DNA of 18,943 nt, taken from positions 1-18,943 of the forward strand of contig JBEKDL010000035.1 of NCBI GenBank assembly GCA_050014355.1, written 5' to 3'. Within the stretch, counting starts at the first letter, position 1, and every line of letters begins with the position of its first letter. Made by a program: the position numbers and the translations under genes. Shown piece by piece: positions 1 to 8,100 of this stretch. Origin of the DNA: Fen-1077 sp050014355. GTDB taxonomy: Bacteria > Chloroflexota > Dehalococcoidia > Dehalococcoidales > RBG-16-60-22. The notes under the pieces were generated by a model. That model searched no databases, was not told the DNA's origin, and worked only from the letters and a program-made list of their open reading frames with translations.

Positions 1-105
1 ACAATCCCATTTGAAGTTACCGAAGGAGGCATGATAGAATCCTTAACACTGGGTACCATGAAGACAGCAGGACACTACCTTAACTTAGCCCCTTTGCTGT
101 CCTAA
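1..105 (+). CDS. possible C-terminal tail of a gene cut by the window edge
   Basis: Frame 1 is open from the first base to a TAA at 103-105 and reads 34 residues ending ...GHYLNLAPLLS. The other two forward frames close within about 35 bases. The peptide looks protein-like (mixed hydrophobic and Gly residues) but is too short to assign to a family, and 34 open codons can arise by chance. No ATG inside it has a well-spaced SD sequence: the GGAGG at about 25-29 lies only one base before the ATG at 31. If real, it is the 3' end of a gene entering from the left on the plus strand. Confidence 0.25.
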   Translation, partial: TIPFEVTEGGMIESLTLGTMKTAGHYLNLAPLLS

Positions 106-140
106 GGATGGGGTCCACCTCACAATAGGCTTCAACGGGA

Positions 141-149
141 TGCTATAAA
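141..149 (+). promoter_or_regulatory. candidate extended -10 promoter for the CpXC gene
   Basis: TGC followed by TATAAA (144-149) has the form of an extended -10 element. It lies about 44 bases before the ATG at 193. No good -35 hexamer is visible 16-18 bases upstream. The rest of 106-192 shows nothing else except the SD sequence at 180-184. The region also holds a 7-bp inverted repeat (GACAGCA at 63-69, TGCTGTC at 95-101) with a 25-base loop, probably too open to matter. Confidence 0.3.
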
Positions 150-192
150 GTTATGCGACCACCAGTGTCGAGTTGGACTGAGGTAATATAAA

Positions 193-633
193 ATGTCAAT
201 ACGTCGTAGAGCGAAAGTAAGTTGCCCTTATTGCGGCAACAGGATAGAAATGATGATCTGGGATACTATTAACGCTGATTTGGATCCTGAAGCGAGAGAG
301 ACATTGCTAAAGGGCAGGATTCATGCCGCAGATTGTCCAATCTGTAAACAGACCGTTAAGGTAAACCAATCTATCCTTTATCTTGACATGAGCAGGGAGT
401 TTTTCGTTTACTATTTTCCTTTTGAAAGCATTAGAGGTCCGAGCTTTTTTAATGAATTTTCTGTTGATGGGCACCCGAACCTCAATGCAGGAATACCGGA
501 GGAAGACATGCCAAAGTATGTTCAAAATGTGCACTATGTATTTAGCATGAACGAATTAGCCAGATTCATCCAGTTCAGAGAAAGACTTGCGGACATAAAG
601 GACACCACAGGATCAACAACCACCCCTTGTTAG
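193..633 (+). CDS. CpXC domain protein
   Basis: This 146-residue soluble protein matches the CpXC domain family of unknown function. It has two CPxC knuckles, C11-P-Y-C14 and C48-P-I-C51, which would bind one zinc-like metal as a ribbon. Between them lies the characteristic stretch around W23-D24 and 'INADLDPE' (26-33). After the second knuckle comes the family's 'LYLDMSREFFVYYFP' region (about 62-76). The remaining 70 residues are less conserved and hydrophilic. The start is fixed by GAGGT at 180-184, eight bases before ATG. The gene is monocistronic and converges on the next gene. No function is established for the family. Its base composition is visibly more AT-rich than the hydrogenase operon, so it belongs to a different, possibly acquired, segment. 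Confidence 0.8.
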   Translation: MSIRRRAKVSCPYCGNRIEMMIWDTINADLDPEARETLLKGRIHAADCPICKQTVKVNQSILYLDMSREFFVYYFPFESIRGPSFFNEFSVDGHPNLNAGIPEEDMPKYVQNVHYVFSMNELARFIQFRERLADIKDTTGSTTTPC

Positions 634-635
634 AA

Positions 636-662
636 TGTCACACAATTTGGACGATTGTGACA
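636..662. terminator. hairpin between convergent genes, possible bidirectional terminator
   Basis: TGTCACACAAT (636-646) can pair with ATTGTGACA (654-662) around the loop TTGGACG, leaving a two-base bulge in the left arm. It sits exactly in the 55-bp gap between two genes reading toward each other, where a shared terminator is expected. Neither strand has a clear T-tract after the stem, so Rho-independent termination is uncertain. The palindrome could instead be a protein-binding site. Confidence 0.35.
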
Positions 663-688
663 CCGCCAATCTACTATGTCTGCTATGT

Positions 689-1219
689 CTACGGCCCAGG
701 ATTCTCTATTCTAGATTCCGGCTCAACCAGTCTACGTCTCAACTCCTCGATGCCAACGTTGTACTTTATGGCACTCATCGGAATGTAGTTCAGCTGCCGA
801 TTGATTTCAGATAAATCGGTGATAACCAATCCACACATTGCGTGGACTATACATTTGATTTGGAAAGCCAAGTCGTTCATAGATCCCAAAATACTGCGAC
901 TGTTGGTCTTCGCAATCATAATGGAACCTTGGCTGCCCAGCATATGCCTTACTTGCGGATTATCCAATCCATCGCTCATCAGACTTTTCAATAGGCCTAA
1001 CCTGAATAGCTCACCAAAACCTGCCGATAGTGGTTTCTTCACCATGTGAATGAGGAACGAATAAAGAGTTAGATCGTTGGTGAACAGCACACACTTTTTG
1101 CGATCCACCCGTAACAGGTTGGCGTGCCAATCGGACAAGCTAGGAGGCTGTGCTGGTGCGATTGTGGGTTTGGTTCCAAGTTCCTTCAACAGCTTGGTGG
1201 TGCATCTTATAGTTGCCAT
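689..1219 (-). CDS. DUF6933-like protein of unknown function
   Basis: This is a soluble protein of 176 residues. Its opening 'ATIRCTTKLLKELG' followed by 'LSDWHANLLRVDRKKCVLFTND' (about 28-49) resembles the DUF6933 family, which begins with RCTxKLLKxLG and continues with an xxDWYANLxxxDRRKCLLFTNxxT block. I recognise this from memory, not from a search. An earlier in-frame ATG at 1265-1267 would add 16 residues, but the family motif begins at the ATG at 1217-1219, which I chose. Neither start has a strong SD sequence. No membrane segments or catalytic motifs are visible. It is transcribed toward the CpXC gene. Similar proteins are often found in accessory regions, but I do not know a function. 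Confidence 0.6.
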   Translation of the reverse strand: MATIRCTTKLLKELGTKPTIAPAQPPSLSDWHANLLRVDRKKCVLFTNDLTLYSFLIHMVKKPLSAGFGELFRLGLLKSLMSDGLDNPQVRHMLGSQGSIMIAKTNSRSILGSMNDLAFQIKCIVHAMCGLVITDLSEINRQLNYIPMSAIKYNVGIEELRRRLVEPESRIENPGP

Positions 1220-1267
1220 GACTTCTTGAATCAGTATCCGCCTCACGTGGCGCTCCCAACTAACCAT

Positions 1268-1569
1268 TTTACAGGATTCGGGCCGTTCGAGCTAATCCCA
1301 CTACAGGTCGTTCGTTCTAAAGGCGACTATTTTACTGCAATTATAACCCATTTTCAGAAATATGCGGTTATGCGGCTCCCAAGAATAAGTCGAAAATCAC
1401 TTTTCGCTACTTTGTTGGGTAACCTTTTACTTCTTTGTTAAGTATTTCTTTTCTATAAGACAACAATCTAACCAATCAATATTTTATGGAAAATTACTCA
1501 TTCTCAGAGGCTGGACTTTTCTTTACCCAGCGTGTCCTAATCGCCAGCAGGGGCAAGCTGCATGAGTTT
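1268..1569. other. intergenic gap downstream of the hydrogenase operon
   Basis: No convincing gene is present in these 302 bases. Short open frames lack SD sequences and familiar motifs. The left half is AT-rich and may carry the promoter of the minus-strand gene at 689-1219. Reading on the minus strand after the last operon gene, GCTGGG and TCCAGC around 1511-1532 can form a 6-bp stem (one G-U pair) with a 10-base loop. It is not followed by a clear T-run, so it is only a weak terminator candidate for the operon. Confidence 0.5.
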
Positions 1570-2076
1570 TTAGCGTCGAAAATAATTGATGACGATGATT
1601 TCGCAAGCCCGGGCTACCGCCTCCTGCGCTTTCGGCGATAGTCCGGGCTGGATTTCTTCGGGGATGTTTTCCGGTTCCATCACCAGGATTTCAACCTCCA
1701 ACCCCCCGATTTCCTGGAGTTCTTTGAGCAAGGTAGATGTAGGTAAATAATGCTGTGAATAGGTTCGCAGCGGCCTGGCCCGGACTGCTTCCAGGCGTAG
1801 AAGAGACAGCTTGCCGGGCGGCAAGCCGCTTTCCATGGTATCCACCAGGACAATCCGCCGCGGTTTCACTTCCGAGAGAGCTATATTGAATAAAATATCG
1901 ATGACGCCCGTACCGGCGTCCATTAGAGATACCTCTTCCTGGAAGGAGGAGTGGGCCTGGAGATAAGCTATTACTTCAGGCCCGAACCCGTCATCTCCCA
2001 GCAGGATATTGCCGCACCCCAGGATTAAAGTTGGCCTCGAGCAGTATTCAGGGAGAAAATCCTTATTTTCAACCAT
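1570..2076 (-). CDS. [NiFe]-hydrogenase maturation protease (HyaD/HycI family)
   Basis: This endopeptidase removes the C-terminal peptide of the hydrogenase large subunit after Ni-Fe(CN)2CO insertion. At 168 residues it has the usual family length. The signature GCGNILLGDDGFGPEV spans 20-35, followed by a VLVDTMESG block (76-84) and SQHYLP (107-112). By comparison with HybD and HycI the nickel-sensing ligands should be D29, D79 and H109. It is the last gene of the operon and starts 13 bases after the large-subunit stop codon. That large subunit carries the cleavable extension it would act on. The hypA-F insertion genes are not in this window, so they must lie elsewhere. Upstream is only a purine-rich AGAAGAG, so translation may depend on coupling to the preceding gene. 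Confidence 0.92.
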   Translation of the reverse strand: MVENKDFLPEYCSRPTLILGCGNILLGDDGFGPEVIAYLQAHSSFQEEVSLMDAGTGVIDILFNIALSEVKPRRIVLVDTMESGLPPGKLSLLRLEAVRARPLRTYSQHYLPTSTLLKELQEIGGLEVEILVMEPENIPEEIQPGLSPKAQEAVARACEIIVINYFRR

Positions 2077-2089
2077 TTCTCTTCTGGCG

Positions 2090-3529
2090 CTAACTCACTT
2101 CGCCGACCGTCTTCCCCTCCGGGTTAAGTATCGTTATCTTGACCGGCAACCGACCGTCCATTTGATGTGTGGCGCAGGACAAGCATGGGTCGTAGGCGCG
2201 GATGGCCATCTCCACCATATTGAGAAGGCCTTCATCATATTTACCGCCCTTGATGTTGTCCATGGCCGCTCTCCTGACGGACATATTTATGGGAGCGTTG
2301 TTATGGGTCGTACCGACGATGAGATTCACGTTGGTGACCATTCCTTCGGCGTCCGTCTCGTAGTCGTGAATCAGCGTTCCCCGCGGAGCCTCGGTACACC
2401 CGATGCCCCGTGCCGCCCGCGGCTTCACCGGAACTCTTATATCTTTGGAAGTAATATCCGGTGATTTCAGCAGCTCCAGAGCGTGCTCGGCGTTGTACAG
2501 CAGCTCTATCAATCTGGCCCAATGGTAAGCGAGGGTCAGCTGTACCGGCCTGCCGAAAGTGCTGCGGAACTCTTCGAACTCCTTTTGCGCCAGCGGCGTG
2601 CGTATCCTCTCGCAGACATTCATTCTCGCCAGGGTGTTCGTCCGGTAAACCCCCACAGGATTATCCAGGTCCATGGAAAGTTTCCCGGCTTTTTTCATGT
2701 AGGGGAACTTGAGATACGTCCACGGCTCGATATGTTCTGCGATGTAGTCGGTATACTTATCATAGGCAAAGTCCTCGTAAGTACCGTCCGCCTGCATCAT
2801 CCTTAAAACGCCATCATAGAGGTCCAGCGTGCCGTCTTTAGTCACGGTGCCGAGGAAACCGGTCTTGATAACACCGAGCGATTTAACCACATCGAGGTAC
2901 TTGGGGAAGATGTCCTTTTTCGCCATGGCGATGCTGAACTTGGCCAGTTCGAGAACCTCTTCCGCCATCGGGAGCATCCTGTCCCTTTCCTCCGGGTTCA
3001 GGGCTTTGCTAAACCCGCCGGGGACTGAAGCGACCGGGTGGATGGACTTGCCGGAAAGTATTTCGAGCATCTTGGCACCCAGGTGGCGGACTCTCACGAC
3101 CCTCCTGCCTAATTCGGGCATGGCCTGGGCAATGCCGATGACATTCCGGATAGAATATTCCGCGGCCGGTCCCATGACAAAATCGGGCGCCGCGAGGAAA
3201 TAGAAATGCAGTATATGCTCCTCGGTAAACGCGATAGCGTTAGCCAGTTCACGGAGCTTCCTGCCTGCGGGCGGGGGCTCTACCCCGAAGACTGCGTCGC
3301 ACGCCTTGGAGCTTGCCAGGTGGTGCGACCAGGGGCACACGCCGCAAATACTGGTCACAATGCGCGGCAGCTCCTCCACCGGCCGCCCGATGCAGAATTT
3401 TTCAAATCCCCTTAGTTCTACGATATGCACGCGGGTATCGCTGACATTTCCAGCGTCATCGAGAAGTATGGTGACTTTAGCGTGCCCTTCGAGCCTGGTC
3501 ACCGGCTGAATTACAATTTTATTACTCAT
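2090..3529 (-). CDS. mvhA: [NiFe] hydrogenase large subunit, MvhA type (group 3c)
   Basis: This subunit carries the catalytic Ni-Fe centre for H2 oxidation or formation in the cytoplasm. The protein has 479 residues. The N-terminal pair of nickel ligands is C62 and C65 in 'SICGVCPWSHH', and the C-terminal pair is C449 and C452 in 'DPCLSCATH' (447-455). An early RLEGH motif (12-16) supplies the conserved Glu. After H455 there are 24 further residues, the expected maturation peptide for the protease encoded next. The sequence style (DPCLSCATH, soluble, no signal partner) points to F420-nonreducing MvhA of group 3c rather than a membrane uptake enzyme. It follows MvhG by 19 bases and is preceded by a GGAG-type SD sequence. 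Together with MvhG and MvhD it should dock on the HdrA proteins encoded upstream in the same operon. Confidence 0.95.
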   Translation of the reverse strand: MSNKIVIQPVTRLEGHAKVTILLDDAGNVSDTRVHIVELRGFEKFCIGRPVEELPRIVTSICGVCPWSHHLASSKACDAVFGVEPPPAGRKLRELANAIAFTEEHILHFYFLAAPDFVMGPAAEYSIRNVIGIAQAMPELGRRVVRVRHLGAKMLEILSGKSIHPVASVPGGFSKALNPEERDRMLPMAEEVLELAKFSIAMAKKDIFPKYLDVVKSLGVIKTGFLGTVTKDGTLDLYDGVLRMMQADGTYEDFAYDKYTDYIAEHIEPWTYLKFPYMKKAGKLSMDLDNPVGVYRTNTLARMNVCERIRTPLAQKEFEEFRSTFGRPVQLTLAYHWARLIELLYNAEHALELLKSPDITSKDIRVPVKPRAARGIGCTEAPRGTLIHDYETDAEGMVTNVNLIVGTTHNNAPINMSVRRAAMDNIKGGKYDEGLLNMVEMAIRAYDPCLSCATHQMDGRLPVKITILNPEGKTVGEVS

Positions 3530-3548
3530 TTCAGTCTCCTTTACGATT

Positions 3549-4469
3549 TCATTTCTTGGGCAGCGGTCTCAATCTATTTTGAGCGCCGATGTACCGCTGG
3601 AATGTTGCAGGTCTGTCGGGAATCGACCTGGGGTCCAGTCCGATACTCGATAAAGCTCCCATCATATCGACCATGGGGTTCACGCCTTTCCGGATAGGGC
3701 CGAAACAGCCGCGGCAGGGCATCGTTGCCTTGATACACCGCGGTGTTTTTTCGTGCCCGCCGCAGCCGGACTTGGTTATCGGACCCAGGCAGAGATACCC
3801 GAGCTCCATGAAGCATCGCGAGTTAGCCAGGCTCTCGCCCGGCGGCACGATAGATTCGAGAGGCCTCTTCACGGTCGCCAGGGCTTTTTTCTCACGCTTG
3901 GTCGGGCAATCGTCGCAGACGCTTCTTTCAGGTAATGAAAACGGCTTGCCTGTCAGCAGCGCGGTGAGCGCATCCACTATGATATCGGGTGATGTCGGGC
4001 AGCCCGGTATGTAGACGTCAACCTTGATGACCTCATCCAGGGCATAAACCCGGTCTGTCAGCGGGGGGAGGTCTTCGGTGGGATTTGGGGCCGGGTCAGT
4101 CGTCTTGGACTGCCGGTAGACCTTTTCATAAAGATCGGTCAGCGAGTACTGGTTGGCCAGCGCCGGAATGCCGCCATAGCAGGCGCAGGAACCGAGCGCG
4201 ATAAGCGTTTTGCATTTCTTCCTCATCTCGTTGGCCACATGTTTTTCCTTATCGTTCCTGACACCGCCCGAGATAATGCCCACCTCCGCCTCCGGAATTT
4301 CCATCTCGGTCTTTTCGCCGAGCTGACCGTAGTACTTGTGGTCCATCAACACCGGCATGTGGACGAACTGGAGCTGGGGCAGCAGGTCCAGCAACGGTTC
4401 TCCTATATCCAGGATAGTCACCTCACAACCCCCGCAGATATTCAACCATTCTTCAGCTACTTTTACCAT
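3549..4469 (-). CDS. mvhG: [NiFe] hydrogenase small subunit, MvhG type
   Basis: This electron-transfer subunit of the hydrogenase carries iron-sulfur clusters from the Ni-Fe site to MvhD. The protein has 306 residues. The proximal-cluster motifs are 'NICGGCE' (C12, C15), 'GSCACYGG' (C95) and 'PGCPTSP' (C157). The C-terminal half is Cys-rich (C185, C188, C219, C227, C236, C245, C252, C255), as expected for two more [4Fe-4S] clusters. There is no Tat signal peptide, so it works in the cytoplasm, consistent with group 3. I chose the ATG at 4467-4469: AAAGGAGGG ends seven bases upstream, a strong and well-placed SD sequence, whereas the TTG six bases earlier is too close to it. It lies 39 bases after the small unknown gene. 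Confidence 0.94.
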   Translation of the reverse strand: MVKVAEEWLNICGGCEVTILDIGEPLLDLLPQLQFVHMPVLMDHKYYGQLGEKTEMEIPEAEVGIISGGVRNDKEKHVANEMRKKCKTLIALGSCACYGGIPALANQYSLTDLYEKVYRQSKTTDPAPNPTEDLPPLTDRVYALDEVIKVDVYIPGCPTSPDIIVDALTALLTGKPFSLPERSVCDDCPTKREKKALATVKRPLESIVPPGESLANSRCFMELGYLCLGPITKSGCGGHEKTPRCIKATMPCRGCFGPIRKGVNPMVDMMGALSSIGLDPRSIPDRPATFQRYIGAQNRLRPLPKK

Positions 4470-4508
4470 GAACAAACCCTCCTTTTTTTACCGCAAATAT
4501 ATTACCCG

Positions 4509-4709
4509 TTACATGGGTTTTCCTTCTACCACGACTTCCTTGATTTCTCTGCGCGTGAAAATATAATACTGGTTATCTTCATTTACCATTTGTGTTTGAA
4601 AACCGTTCGCCTGATACTTGAGGGACGCCTCTTCGGCCTGTTTCTGGTCGGGATATACCTGACCATCCCACATGTACTTCTTGCCTTCAAACCTCCGCGA
4701 TAATTGCAT
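4509..4709 (-). CDS. small unknown protein inside the hydrogenase operon
   Basis: This 66-residue protein has no recognised family. It is soluble and charged, with two aromatic-rich strands: 'KKYMWDGQVYPD' (about 10-21) and 'DNQYYIFTRREIKEVVVEG' (about 45-63). A probable helix rich in Glu, Ala and Lys (22-35) joins them. The pattern (strand, helix, strands with Tyr/Phe) recalls very small alpha/beta folds such as SPOR-like domains, but this is only an impression. No Cys is present, so it does not bind an Fe-S cluster. An AGGGAG SD sequence stands a few bases before the ATG. It lies 18 bases after mvhD and 39 before mvhG, so it is co-transcribed with them. It could be an assembly factor or an accessory subunit of the MvhDG junction. 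Confidence 0.75.
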   Translation of the reverse strand: MQLSRRFEGKKYMWDGQVYPDQKQAEEASLKYQANGFQTQMVNEDNQYYIFTRREIKEVVVEGKPM

Positions 4710-4727
4710 AAGTCTCCCTTAAAACGC

Positions 4728-5144
4728 CTACTGTTTGTACTGGCTTGGCCCGAGCGCCTTTACCTTTTCCGTCATTTCGGTGACCACCTGGGCAAAGCGC
4801 GGGCCTTCCGAGGCAGAGACCCATTCCAGCCGGAACCTGTCTTCCTCGATGCCGAAATCCTGGAGCATAAGCTTTATGGCATCTGCCCTGGATTGAGCCT
4901 TCACGTTGCCTTCCCGGTAATGGCAATCCCCGAGGTGGCAGCCGCATATCATCACGCCGTCGGCGCCTTTGGTCAGGGCATTAATCACCATATTCGGATG
5001 CACCATACCAGAGCACATGACCCGGATGATACGGAGGTTCGGGGGGTACTGCAGCCGGGACACTCCGGCCAGGTCAGCGCCGGCGTAAGAACACCAGTTG
5101 CAGCAGAAACCTATGATTAAAGGTTCAAACCCATTTTCCGCCAT
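4728..5144 (-). CDS. mvhD: MvhD-type [2Fe-2S] protein linking hydrogenase to HdrA
   Basis: This is a small iron-sulfur protein (138 residues) that passes electrons between MvhG and HdrA in MvhADG-HdrABC complexes. The family motifs are all present: 'GFCCNWCSYAGADLAG' (12-27; C14, C15, C18), 'RVMCSGMVHP' (41-50; C44) and 'MICGCHLGDCHYREGN' (65-80; C67, C69, C74). The C-terminal part (80-138) is helical and carries the usual 'RFRLEWVSASEGPRF' block. In many organisms this domain is fused to the C-terminus of HdrA; here it is a separate protein starting 9 bases after the HdrA stop. No organism-specific oddity is visible. It is a reliable marker that the hydrogenase and Hdr parts of the operon form one complex. 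Confidence 0.95.
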   Translation of the reverse strand: MAENGFEPLIIGFCCNWCSYAGADLAGVSRLQYPPNLRIIRVMCSGMVHPNMVINALTKGADGVMICGCHLGDCHYREGNVKAQSRADAIKLMLQDFGIEEDRFRLEWVSASEGPRFAQVVTEMTEKVKALGPSQYKQ

Positions 5145-5153
5145 CTGACTCTC

Positions 5154-8100
5154 CTATTCGGCAAGCGCAGCCTCCACCATGGCTGCCAGCTGGTCTACTT
5201 TGAAGTTGCGTATAAAAATTCCCTGCTTGGGGCAGGTGGCCTGGCAGACGCCGCAGCCCTGGCACTTGGCAGGGTCGGCATCGACCGTTTTTTTGATTTC
5301 TCCGTCTTTCATGTATTCAATCAGGCTGATAGCTTTATAAGGGCACGGGTCGACGCAGTAAGCGCAGCCGTCGCAGTTCTCTTCCACTACATTGGAGATG
5401 GCTGCCTGGAGTTCGATACGCGGTTTCGAGAGGATTGTCGCCGCGCGGGCTGCCGCCGCCATAGCCTGGGTGATACTCTCATCGGCCGTTTTCGGGCTGT
5501 GAGCCAGGCCGCAGAGAAAGATGCCTTCACTGGCGAAATCGACCGGGCGCAGCTTGAGGTGCGCTTCCAGGAAGAACCCTTCCTGTGTCAGGGGGAGCTT
5601 GAGCTTCTGCGCCAGCGCCTGGTTGCTTTCATCGGGAACGATACCCGTAGATAGCACCAGCATATCGGTATCGATATGCAGCCTGGACTTGAGCATATTG
5701 TCTATCAGCGATATCCTCACCTTTCCGTTAGAGGGCTGGACTTCTGGCAGGGTACTTTCGGCTAAGCGGATAAAACGCACTCCCTTATCCCTGGCTTCGC
5801 GGTAATACACTTCATTGAAACCGTAGGTCCGCATATCATTCTGGATGATAAATACGCTGGTGTCCGGCTTCGTTTCTTTGATACGCAACGCGGTTTTAAT
5901 GGCCTGGCCGCAGCAAATCCGGCTGCAGTAGCCGTCTGGTTTAGAGCAGGGACCCACGCATTGCAGCATAACGACGGATTTAGCATTAAAAGCGCCGGAG
6001 GCCAGCTTTTCTTCAAGCTCAAGCTGGGAGATTACGCCGGGATGCTGGCCGTAGAGGTATTCCGTACCCTGGTACTCCCGGGCGCCGGTAGCCACGATGA
6101 CCGCGCCGTGTTTGATTTCATGGGTCTCTCCGCTGGCGGTAAAAGTGGTCTTGAAATTACCCGCCGACCCCTCGAAGTCGACCACCTCGGTGTTCATGAA
6201 GATATGCAATTTCGGATGGTTCTTGACCTCGCCGATAAGGAAGTTCAGCTTTTCTTGCGGGCTAACATGGTCGAGCAGGAACCTGACACGCCGCAGGTTT
6301 CCGCCGAGCTTCTCGCTTTTTTCCAGTAAGTAAGTTTCAAAGCCCTGTTTCGCCAGTTCCAGCGCCGCCGTCATACCGGCCAGCCCGCCGCCCAGCACCA
6401 GGCCTCGGGGGTTAACATCAACATAATCTGGATATAAAGGCTCCAGCAGCCTGGACTTGGCCACGGCTATCCTGACCAGGTCTTTGGCTTTCTTAGTCGC
6501 TTTTTGAGGTTCGTGCATATGAACCCAGGAGCACTGGTCTCGGATGTTGGCCATCTCAAAGAGATAAGGGTTGAGCCCTACCTGCCGGACCGTATCCCGG
6601 AACAACGGCTCGTGGGTGCGCGGTGTACACGAAGCCACGATAACCCGGTTTAAATCATGCTCGATAATCATCTTTTTTATGCGTTCACAGCTATCGGTGG
6701 AGCAGGTATAGACATTATCCTCGGCATGGACGACGTTCGGCAAAGTGCTGGCGTAGGCTACCACATCTTTAACATCGACCACGCCGGCAATATTCCGGCC
6801 GCAGTGGCAGACAAAGACACCGATGCGGGGCTCCTGCCCGGTCACGTCCCTTTCCGGCGGATAGGTCTTTTCTTTAATCAACGTTCCTCTAGCCTCGGCC
6901 AGCAGAGACATCGCCTTTGAGGCTGCCGCGGAGGCTTCCATGACGCTTTCCGGTATATCTTTGGGGCCGGTAAGCACCCCTGCGGCATAGATTCCGGTCC
7001 GGGATGTCTCGGCCGGGGTCATCTCGCCGATGCGGGCGAAGCCATATTTATCGGTAACAATCCCTAAGATATCGGTCAGCTTCCTGGTTTCATCACCCGG
7101 TTTCATCCCCGCCGATAGCACCACGAGGTCGAACTCCTCGTTCACCAGAGAACCGTCTTCCTTTTCAAACCGGAGCGCCAGGTTTTTAGTCTCCGGCATC
7201 TCCCGCACCGAAGACGGACGGCAGCGAACATAACGGACTCCCAGCTCCTTAGCCCTCTGGAAATAGTGTTCATAGCCCTTGCCGAACGCGCGCAGGTCGA
7301 TGTAGAAAATGGTGCACTCGGTCTCCGGAGCGTGCTCCCTGGTGATGATGGCTTCCTTGGTAGCGTACATGCAGCATACCGAGGAGCAGTAATTGCGGTC
7401 TATCTCCCGGGAACCGACGCATTGGATATAAGCGATTTTCTTCGGCGGTTTGTGGTCGGACGGGCGCAATACCGTACCCATATTTGGCCCGCTCGCGGAA
7501 AGCATGCGTTCGTACTGCAGGCTGGAAACTACGTTATCGAACCGCCCGTAGCCCAGTTCCTTCTTCAGTCCGGGGTCAATGATATCATATCCGGTCGCCA
7601 GGACCACCGCGCCGACGTCGATGTTCGTCAGCTCGTCTTCCTGTTTGTAGTTAATCGCTTTAGCTTCGCAAAATTCCTCGCAGGTCTGGCAGACGTTGCG
7701 TCCGAAATACTGGCAGGTCTGACGGTCGATGACCGGCACCTTGGGCACGGCCTGGGCAAACGGTATATATATCGAACCGCGCTGGACGAGGTCGGCATCA
7801 TAATCGGAAAGCAGCGGTCTCGGCTCGTGGGTAGTCACTTTAGATAGTTTGAAAGTGCCCAGAGGGCATACCGTTTCGCAGGCACCGCAGGTGACACATA
7901 CCGGCGAGGGACGCCCGTACGGGGCACCGACCTTGCGCGAAGGCCCGCGGCCGATAAAATCGATGGCGTTAACCTGCATCCGCTCTTTACAAATCCTGGT
8001 GCAGAGACCGCACAACACGCAGTCCTCGTTTTTGGGTTTGAATCTCTTGACCCACGGTTCATCGGTGACACCGAACTCCCTGGCGAGCTCCTGTATGCGC

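Noticed and set aside
23..33. GGAGG with ATG at 31 as a new gene start
   Set aside because: The spacing of one base is too short for initiation, and the frame ends after 25 codons.
1124..1441. Plus-strand open frame of 105 codons
   Set aside because: It overlaps the DUF6933-like gene on the other strand and has no SD sequence or known motif.
2009..2464. Plus-strand open frame of 151 codons across the mvhA 3' end
   Set aside because: Antisense to mvhA and the protease gene, both certain. No SD sequence or family motif.
4470..4475. TTG start for mvhG
   Set aside because: It is one base from the strong GGAGGG; the ATG at 4467-4469 has ideal spacing of seven bases.
7266..7847. Plus-strand open frame of 193 codons
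   Set aside because: Antisense shadow of the HdrA region of the 1080-residue protein, with low-complexity composition typical of shadows.
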